Shown piece after piece: positions 1 to 3,542 of a stretch of 5,210 nt of DNA. Below the pieces are notes generated by a model. It worked only from the letters and a program-made list of their open reading frames with translations. It was not told the DNA's origin and did no database searches. The position numbers and the translations under genes were made by a program. Source of the stretch: Treponema sp. UBA4326. GTDB taxonomy: Bacteria; Spirochaetota; Spirochaetia; Treponematales; Treponemataceae. How positions within the stretch are numbered: position 1 is the stretch's first letter; each line of letters begins with the position of its first letter. The stretch covers positions 6,607-11,816 of the forward strand of contig DGTW01000163.1 of NCBI GenBank assembly GCA_002393835.1, written 5' to 3'.

Positions 1-392
1 AGCCATTCTCTCCAGGAGCTAACCCGGCTTACGGTGCAGAGACAAAGGGTCTCGTAAAATCACTCAAATCTGTGGCTAAACTTCCTTATCACTATGCTCT
101 CGACGGTATCTCAAACACACAGACAATCAACCCGTCTGCTTTGGGACACGACGAGAACGAGCGAATCGACAACCTCGTAAACGTCCTCGACGGATACTTC
201 TCACGCGGCTCACACCACTTGAATGTAAACGTCTTCGGCGTAGAGAAGCTCAAGGACTGCCAGGCTCACCCAGAGAAACCTGAGTACGCAAACTTCACAG
301 TCCGCGTTTCAGGTTACGCAGTTCGCTTCATCAACCTTACAAAAGAGCAGCAGGACGATGTTATCGCGCGAACCTGCCACGCTTCGCTGTAA
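1..392 (+). CDS. pflB: Pyruvate formate-lyase (formate C-acetyltransferase), C-terminal part, 5' truncated
   Basis: This is the C-terminal 129 residues of pyruvate formate-lyase, the cytoplasmic glycyl-radical enzyme that converts pyruvate and CoA to acetyl-CoA and formate in anaerobic fermentation. The reading frame is open from the window edge (first full codon at 3, [11 protein letters not shown]) to TAA at 390-392. Family hallmarks are [15 protein letters not shown], the HHLNVNV segment, and the glycyl-radical motif RVSGYAVRF near the C-terminus. The radical glycine is codon 312-314, 25 residues before the end, close to its place in E. coli PflB (Gly734 of 760). The catalytic cysteine pair lies upstream of the window. 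The start and promoter are not visible, and an internal GTG at 72 is not a real start because homology continues upstream of it. Codons favour C-ending forms, unlike the A/T-rich genes that follow, consistent with a highly expressed core gene. Identification is secure. Confidence 0.96.
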   Translation, partial: PFSPGANPAYGAETKGLVKSLKSVAKLPYHYALDGISNTQTINPSALGHDENERIDNLVNVLDGYFSRGSHHLNVNVFGVEKLKDCQAHPEKPEYANFTVRVSGYAVRFINLTKEQQDDVIARTCHASL

Positions 393-432
393 AAAGCGAA
401 CTCCGGCTTTGAAAAAATAAGCTGGATAATGT

Positions 433-533
433 ATAAAAAAACGAAGCTCCCGTCGAGGACCTGTCATAAAAGTCGCGGTGAACAAGTTCAAGCGACTTTT
501 TGCCAGAACCTCGACTCCGCCTCGTTTTTTTAT
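433..533. terminator. Large nested palindrome, probable pflB terminator (bidirectional in form)
   Basis: Several dyads are nested around one centre. The outermost arms, 433-444 and 522-533, are a perfect 12-bp match with an A-run on one side and TCGTTTTTTT on the other. Inside, 452-458 (GTCGAGG) pairs with 509-515, then 468-476 (AAAAGTCGC) pairs with 492-500, and the loop contains TGAAC (479-483) pairing with GTTCA (486-490). The inner hairpin ends in TTTTT and the outer one in seven Ts, so both could terminate pflB transcription, starting 41 nt after its stop codon. The outer stem also gives a T-run on the minus strand. The nesting is more elaborate than a simple terminator, so a mobile or structured intergenic repeat is an alternative. 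The structure is seen directly; the terminator function is inferred. Confidence 0.65.
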
Positions 534-550
534 GCAAATTCCTTCTTTAA

Positions 551-592
551 AAAACCGAACAAGATTTGTTACAGCGAATCGTGCTCGGTTTT
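551..592. repeat. Imperfect dyad AAAACCGA / TCGGTTTT
   Basis: Positions 551-558 (AAAACCGA) and 585-592 (TCGGTTTT) are exact 8-bp inverted repeats around a 26-nt loop, within which GATT (563-566) and AATC (577-580) can also pair. On the plus strand the stem ends in TTTT, so it could act as a weak second terminator or insulate the ATPase promoter from upstream transcription. The long loop makes this a weaker case than the preceding palindrome. Confidence 0.35.
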
Positions 593-633
593 CATAGAAA
601 TTTGGGTGCGAATAGGCTTTGCACTACTGTTTA

Positions 634-663
634 ATTTGACAAATCACGATTTGACAAATCACG
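634..663 (+). repeat. Two exact 15-bp tandem repeats upstream of the ATPase gene
   Basis: The unit ATTTGACAAATCACG occurs twice in direct succession, at 634-648 and 649-663, and is followed by the inverted half-site ATTTGTCAA at 664-672. Each unit carries a TTGACA hexamer (636-641 and 651-656). The second unit and the half-site form a perfect inverted repeat: 9-bp arms at 651-659 and 664-672 with a CACG spacer. This has the form of an operator with two direct sites and one inverted site overlaid on a promoter. A 15-bp tandem duplication could also change copy number by slippage, which would add or remove a -35 copy. Confidence 0.8.
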
Positions 664-679
664 ATTTGTCAATTACTAT
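651..679 (+). promoter_or_regulatory. Predicted sigma-70-type promoter of the ATPase gene, overlapping an operator-like inverted repeat
   Basis: A consensus -35 (TTGACA, 651-656) is separated by exactly 17 nt from a -10-like hexamer (TACTAT, 674-679, four of six matches to TATAAT). A start site about 7 nt past the -10 falls at or next to the A of the ATG at 686. There is no Shine-Dalgarno sequence before that ATG, so the transcript is predicted to be leaderless. The inverted repeat 651-672 covers the -35 and most of the spacer, so a protein bound there would block RNA polymerase. The elements are seen directly; promoter activity and repression are inferred. Confidence 0.65.
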
Positions 680-685
680 ATCAGT

Positions 686-2107
686 ATGAATGACTTTCAG
701 GGAAGAAAAAACGAACTTGACTTTTTGGAAGAAAAATACAACAGCCAGGACGGCCAGCTGGTTATAATTTATGGTCGCCGTCGAATAGGAAAAACAGAAA
801 CCATAAGTCACTTCTGTAAAGGTAAAAATGCTGTCTTTTACACATGCACGCAAACAGAAGACATCAATCAACTCAAAAATTTCAGTACAAAACTACTGTC
901 ATTTGACCTGCCGCAATCTAAATACATTACAGAATTCAATTCATGGGAACAGGCTTTTTTGGCTATCAAAGACATTCCTTCTGCTGATGAAAAAAAACAA
1001 ATCATCGTAATAGACGAATTCCCCTATATGGCAAAAGAAAATCCTGAGATACCTTCCATACTGCAAAAACTATGGGATACGGAACTCAAAAAGCAGAAGG
1101 TTCTGCTCATTTTATGCGGAAGTGCAATGAGCTACATCGAAAAGGAAATCCTGTCAGAAAAAAATCCCCTTTACGGACGGGCCTCAGGAATATATAAAAT
1201 GCTTCCTATGCCATTTTCAGATTCAATGCTATTTTTCCCAAACTGGAATACTAAGGACAAGGTAATTGCACATTCTATATTAGGCGGCATTCCTTATTAT
1301 CTAAGTCAGTTTGATTCACAAAAAAGCTTAAAAGAAAACATCTGCTCAAATATTCTCAAAAAGGGGTCAATTCTTTATTCAGAACCGGAATTTTTAATGA
1401 GGCAGGAGCTGAGGGAACCAGCGACTTATAACACAATAATCCAGGCAATCGCCATGGGTCGCACTTCCTTCAACGATATTCAGCAGACAACCCTGATTGA
1501 AAAGGGCAAGCTTTCCGTATATCTCAAAAACCTGATAGAACTAGGCCTTTTAGGCAGAGAATTCCCGGTATTAACCACAGAAAAAGAAAAACAAAATGCA
1601 CAAAGAGGTATTTATAAACTGCACGATTTGTTCTTCCGCTTCTGGTATCGCTTCGTCTTTCCAAATTATTCTTCCCTGGAATTCGGTGACTGGGAAAATA
1701 TTTACAATTTAATAGTTGCCCCCCAATTAAACGAATTTGTTTCTTTTCCCTTTGAAGATATTTGCATTGAATGGCTCATGGCGAAAAACAAAAAGCGTGA
1801 ACTTCCATTTATATTCACAAAGATTGGCCGCTGGTGGGATAAAGATGTCGAGATTGACATTATTGCCTCTAACGAAGAAAAAAGTGAAATATTGAGCGCA
1901 GAATGCAAATTTCACAATTCGGCCGTAAATGATGCTGATTTACAAAAACATCTTAACAAAAATCTCTCAAGTCTGAAGAAAAAAGATAATGCGATTGTGC
2001 ATCTCTGGTATTTTTCCTGGAGCGGATACACGCCTAAAGCCAGAGAATTTGCAGCGGCGAATAATATGACGCTCATTGAGGGAAAAGATTTGGGAGAGGG
2101 ATTTTAG
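686..2107 (+). CDS. ATP-binding protein, archaeal-ATPase-like with C-terminal DUF234 nuclease-like domain
   Basis: A 473-residue protein of the STAND/archaeal-ATPase-like family (PF01637) with a C-terminal DUF234 domain (PF03008). The Walker A motif is GRRRIGKT (residues 30-37), Walker B is IIVIDEF (D110, E111), and CGSAMSYIE (144-152) with NPLYGRA (160-166) are typical of the group. Residues 244-296 read as a winged helix. HDLFFRFWYRF (from 313) opens the DUF234 part, in which EIDII (D391) and AECKF (E406, K408) form a PD-(D/E)xK-like pattern, so nuclease activity is possible. No signal peptide or membrane segment is seen, so it is probably cytoplasmic. The length is normal and all motifs are intact. 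The ATG at 686 is chosen because the promoter places the transcript start there; no ribosome-binding site precedes it. The biological role of the family is not established. The gene stands alone and overlaps its convergent neighbour by 4 nt. Family call sure, function open. Confidence 0.93.
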   Translation: MNDFQGRKNELDFLEEKYNSQDGQLVIIYGRRRIGKTETISHFCKGKNAVFYTCTQTEDINQLKNFSTKLLSFDLPQSKYITEFNSWEQAFLAIKDIPSADEKKQIIVIDEFPYMAKENPEIPSILQKLWDTELKKQKVLLILCGSAMSYIEKEILSEKNPLYGRASGIYKMLPMPFSDSMLFFPNWNTKDKVIAHSILGGIPYYLSQFDSQKSLKENICSNILKKGSILYSEPEFLMRQELREPATYNTIIQAIAMGRTSFNDIQQTTLIEKGKLSVYLKNLIELGLLGREFPVLTTEKEKQNAQRGIYKLHDLFFRFWYRFVFPNYSSLEFGDWENIYNLIVAPQLNEFVSFPFEDICIEWLMAKNKKRELPFIFTKIGRWWDKDVEIDIIASNEEKSEILSAECKFHNSAVNDADLQKHLNKNLSSLKKKDNAIVHLWYFSWSGYTPKAREFAAANNMTLIEGKDLGEGF

Positions 2108-2667
2108 CCGATAAAACGCCTGCTTTTTTCCAGCACATGATAGATTTTCGCGAGCGATTTGTTCTGTCCTTTGTAATGTTCACTTTTTCTGACACGCTCA
2201 TCCGAAGAAATATCTTTATACAAAAGGCCAGTTTCGTCTGAATCTATTGCCTCGCCAATAAAAATCAGAATCTTTATCAGTTTTGCTTCCGAACTGGTAA
2301 AATCCTTTGAGACACGTTTTTTTCCGATTGAAAAACTGTTTGCACACAGGTTCAGCTGCCAGAAAAACTGGGAAAGCAGTCGCCGCTGGAAGTGCAGGCA
2401 GTTCTCTTTGTTTATATCGCCTTTGCGATTTGTGATTTCATTAATGAAATGAGCCTTATACTTAGCTTCAATCTGATTTACATCGTTCTTGCACTCGGTC
2501 GTAAAAAACTCAATGACTCCCTGCAAGGCGATGGCATAATCGAGACTACGGTATTCGCCCAAGAGAGAAGAATACAATTGCTCCCATTTGATTTTGTGTG
2601 GAATCCAGATTGCTATGATAATGCCGATTATAGTTAAAATTGACGATACAAAATCAGATATTTCCAT
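2104..2667 (-). CDS. Membrane-anchored protein of unknown function (187 aa), second gene of a coupled pair
   Basis: I cannot assign a function. The protein has one N-terminal hydrophobic segment (about residues 6-22, SSILTIIGIIIAIWI) followed by basic HKIK, which predicts an external N-terminus and a cytoplasmic helical domain of about 160 residues. Notable motifs are EYRSLDYA (38-45), LHFQRRLLSQFFWQL (91-105) and SKDFTSSEAKLIKIL (120-134). From memory, this order of a membrane anchor, an EYRS motif, an RRxxSQFxWQL motif and a DFT motif recurs in uncharacterised bacterial proteins; I know no established role. The start is supported by GGAGA at 2674-2678, 6 nt before the ATG. The upstream gene stops one base before this ATG and contains its ribosome-binding site, so translation of the pair should be coupled. 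The TAA overlaps the ATPase stop codon tail to tail. The gene is intact, with no frameshift. Confidence 0.82.
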   Translation of the reverse strand: MEISDFVSSILTIIGIIIAIWIPHKIKWEQLYSSLLGEYRSLDYAIALQGVIEFFTTECKNDVNQIEAKYKAHFINEITNRKGDINKENCLHFQRRLLSQFFWQLNLCANSFSIGKKRVSKDFTSSEAKLIKILIFIGEAIDSDETGLLYKDISSDERVRKSEHYKGQNKSLAKIYHVLEKSRRFIG

Positions 2668-2668
2668 A

Positions 2669-3268
2669 TTAAATCTCCGTGATACAGTTCATGTAATGTT
2701 TTAGCAAAGCGGCACGATTTGAAGTTTCTGTGTCTGTCGTAGTCTTTGTGACTTTTTCTGCCCCATTGCAATTTTGCTCAGTTTTTTCTTCAATGGCAGT
2801 TTTATTTTTATCAGCAGAACCAGAAAATGTATTAATTTTGTCTTCAACTGAACATAGTGCATCAAGTTTCTCATATCGTATTCCGCTGTCATCTTTTAGT
2901 ACAACTAAAAGCAAAACGGTAACGGTAACACCCAATACGATAATAAAAACGATACAAAGAATGTGATACAAAAAGTATTTTGAAAAATGTTTCTTTTCAG
3001 AGGTTTTAGGCTTCTGTATTTTCGTATTTGCAGGCTTTTGAATCACTGTAGTTCTGCATGTAGTTTTTGCGACGGGCTCTTCTTTTGTCTCAGAATAATT
3101 CTCTTTTGATTGATTCTCATTTACTGACTCATAAAATACTCGATTAGTGTCATTAAACGCAGTTGTCAATACTGTTTTTGAGAACCACAGTATTCCTCCA
3201 AGCAGCACAATCACAGCAATTTTCCAAAAAGAACGTCTTATCCATTTAAAACATAAACACTCACACAT
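2669..3268 (-). CDS. Two-pass membrane protein of unknown function (199 aa), first gene of a coupled pair
   Basis: Not recognised. It begins with a cysteine-rich, basic stretch (MCECLCFKWIRR; Cys 2, 4, 6), then a hydrophobic segment at about 14-34. A polar linker (39-97) rich in Lys, Thr, Glu and Asn follows, then a second hydrophobic segment at about 99-124 (YFLYHILCIVFIIVLG and on). The soluble tail of about 75 residues is charged and low in complexity, with many Lys, Glu and Thr. No enzyme motif is visible. Both membrane segments have positive flanks, so topology is ambiguous. The sequence has the look of a fast-evolving linker or stalk protein. The start is well supported: AAGGAG at 3278-3283 lies 9 nt before the ATG. 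The gene follows a strong stem-loop and ends one base before the next gene, which suggests the two products act together at the membrane. Coding status is likely from length, ribosome-binding site and coupling. Confidence 0.75.
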   Translation of the reverse strand: MCECLCFKWIRRSFWKIAVIVLLGGILWFSKTVLTTAFNDTNRVFYESVNENQSKENYSETKEEPVAKTTCRTTVIQKPANTKIQKPKTSEKKHFSKYFLYHILCIVFIIVLGVTVTVLLLVVLKDDSGIRYEKLDALCSVEDKINTFSGSADKNKTAIEEKTEQNCNGAEKVTKTTTDTETSNRAALLKHYMNCITEI

Positions 3269-3277
3269 TGATTTTTA

Positions 3278-3283
3278 CTCCTT
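3278..3283 (-). promoter_or_regulatory. Ribosome-binding site of the two-pass membrane protein gene
   Basis: On the minus strand AAGGAG lies 9 nt before the ATG at 3268. It begins only a few bases beyond the 3290-3334 stem-loop, so the stem does not itself hide the site but lies within the ribosome footprint region. Confidence 0.75.
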
Positions 3284-3289
3284 AATTAA

Positions 3290-3334
3290 CTTCCAGATGC
3301 AGTGTAAAGAAATAATTTACACTGCATCTGGAAG
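3290..3334 (-). terminator. Perfect 19-bp stem-loop between two minus-strand genes
   Basis: The arms 3290-3308 and 3316-3334 are exact reverse complements over 19 bp (for example CCAGATGCAGTGTAAA pairing with TTTACACTGCATCTGG) around a 7-nt loop. It lies 14 nt after the stop codon of the small helical gene and 21 nt before the ATG of the two-pass membrane protein gene. The bases following it on the minus strand are GTTAATTAAGG, with no real U-run, so it is an imperfect intrinsic terminator. Alternatives are an attenuator, an RNA stability or processing element protecting the upstream message, or a palindromic protein-binding site. The palindrome is certain; its role is inferred. Confidence 0.6.
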
Positions 3335-3348
3335 ATTCAAATATTGCT

Positions 3349-3525
3349 TTAGATTTTCAGTTGCTCCCAACCTTTATCTACTTCCTTAATAACAGAAGAA
3401 ACAGTTTCTATTGTTTCATCAAATTCTATAGAATCTTTTTCAATTTTCTTCATCAACTTTTCAGTCTTTTTGAGAAACTTCTTCTCGTCTTTTGATAAAC
3501 TTTCATATCGTTTATTTTCAAACAT
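3349..3525 (-). CDS. Small charged helical protein of unknown function (58 aa, or 64 aa from an earlier ATG)
   Basis: The protein is almost entirely charged amphipathic helix (KDEKKFLKKTEKLMKKIEKD, then a second helix ending KEVDKGWEQLKI) and could form a coiled coil. It has no signal peptide or membrane segment. Two starts are possible. The ATG at 3543 overlaps the SUMF1 stop codon as TAATG and would rely on coupling; it adds MQGNWG. The ATG at 3525 has AAGGA at 3535-3539 with a 9-nt spacing and is preferred here. The gene directly follows a candidate DGR variable region, where DGRs often carry the accessory gene avd. However, Avd is a four-helix bundle of roughly twice this length and I see no specific similarity. 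The gene could be a partner of the upstream coiled-coil protein or a remnant. It is probably real, since the ribosome-binding site and operon position fit, but nothing more can be said of its function. Confidence 0.6.
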   Translation of the reverse strand: MFENKRYESLSKDEKKFLKKTEKLMKKIEKDSIEFDETIETVSSVIKEVDKGWEQLKI

Positions 3526-3534
3526 GCCCCAGTT

Positions 3535-3539
3535 TCCTT
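3535..3539 (-). promoter_or_regulatory. Ribosome-binding site deciding the start of the small helical gene
   Basis: AAGGA on the minus strand is 9 nt upstream of the ATG at 3525 and lies downstream of the alternative ATG at 3543, which has no such site. This favours the 58-residue product. Confidence 0.55.
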
Positions 3540-3542
3540 GCA

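Noticed and set aside
429..689. Plus-strand open frame of 86 codons between pflB and the ATPase gene
   Set aside because: It is built from the nested palindrome and the tandem repeat (its end reads LTNHDLTNHDL), overlaps the ATPase promoter and start codon, and has no ribosome-binding site.
2108..2135. T-rich stretch after the ATPase stop codon as an intrinsic terminator
   Set aside because: The CTGCTTTTTT run is not preceded by a stem of useful length and lies within the coding end of the opposing gene.
3316..3345. Promoter for the membrane protein pair overlapping the 19-bp stem-loop
   Set aside because: A TTGAAT and a TAAATT-like hexamer can be found on the minus strand, but the spacing is short and both matches are weak, and one falls in the palindrome arm.
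2104..3540. DGR reverse transcriptase, Avd or template repeat downstream of the candidate variable region
   Set aside because: No protein here has reverse transcriptase motifs or Avd-like size and features, and I found no second copy of the GGSW-LGFR coding segment on either strand.
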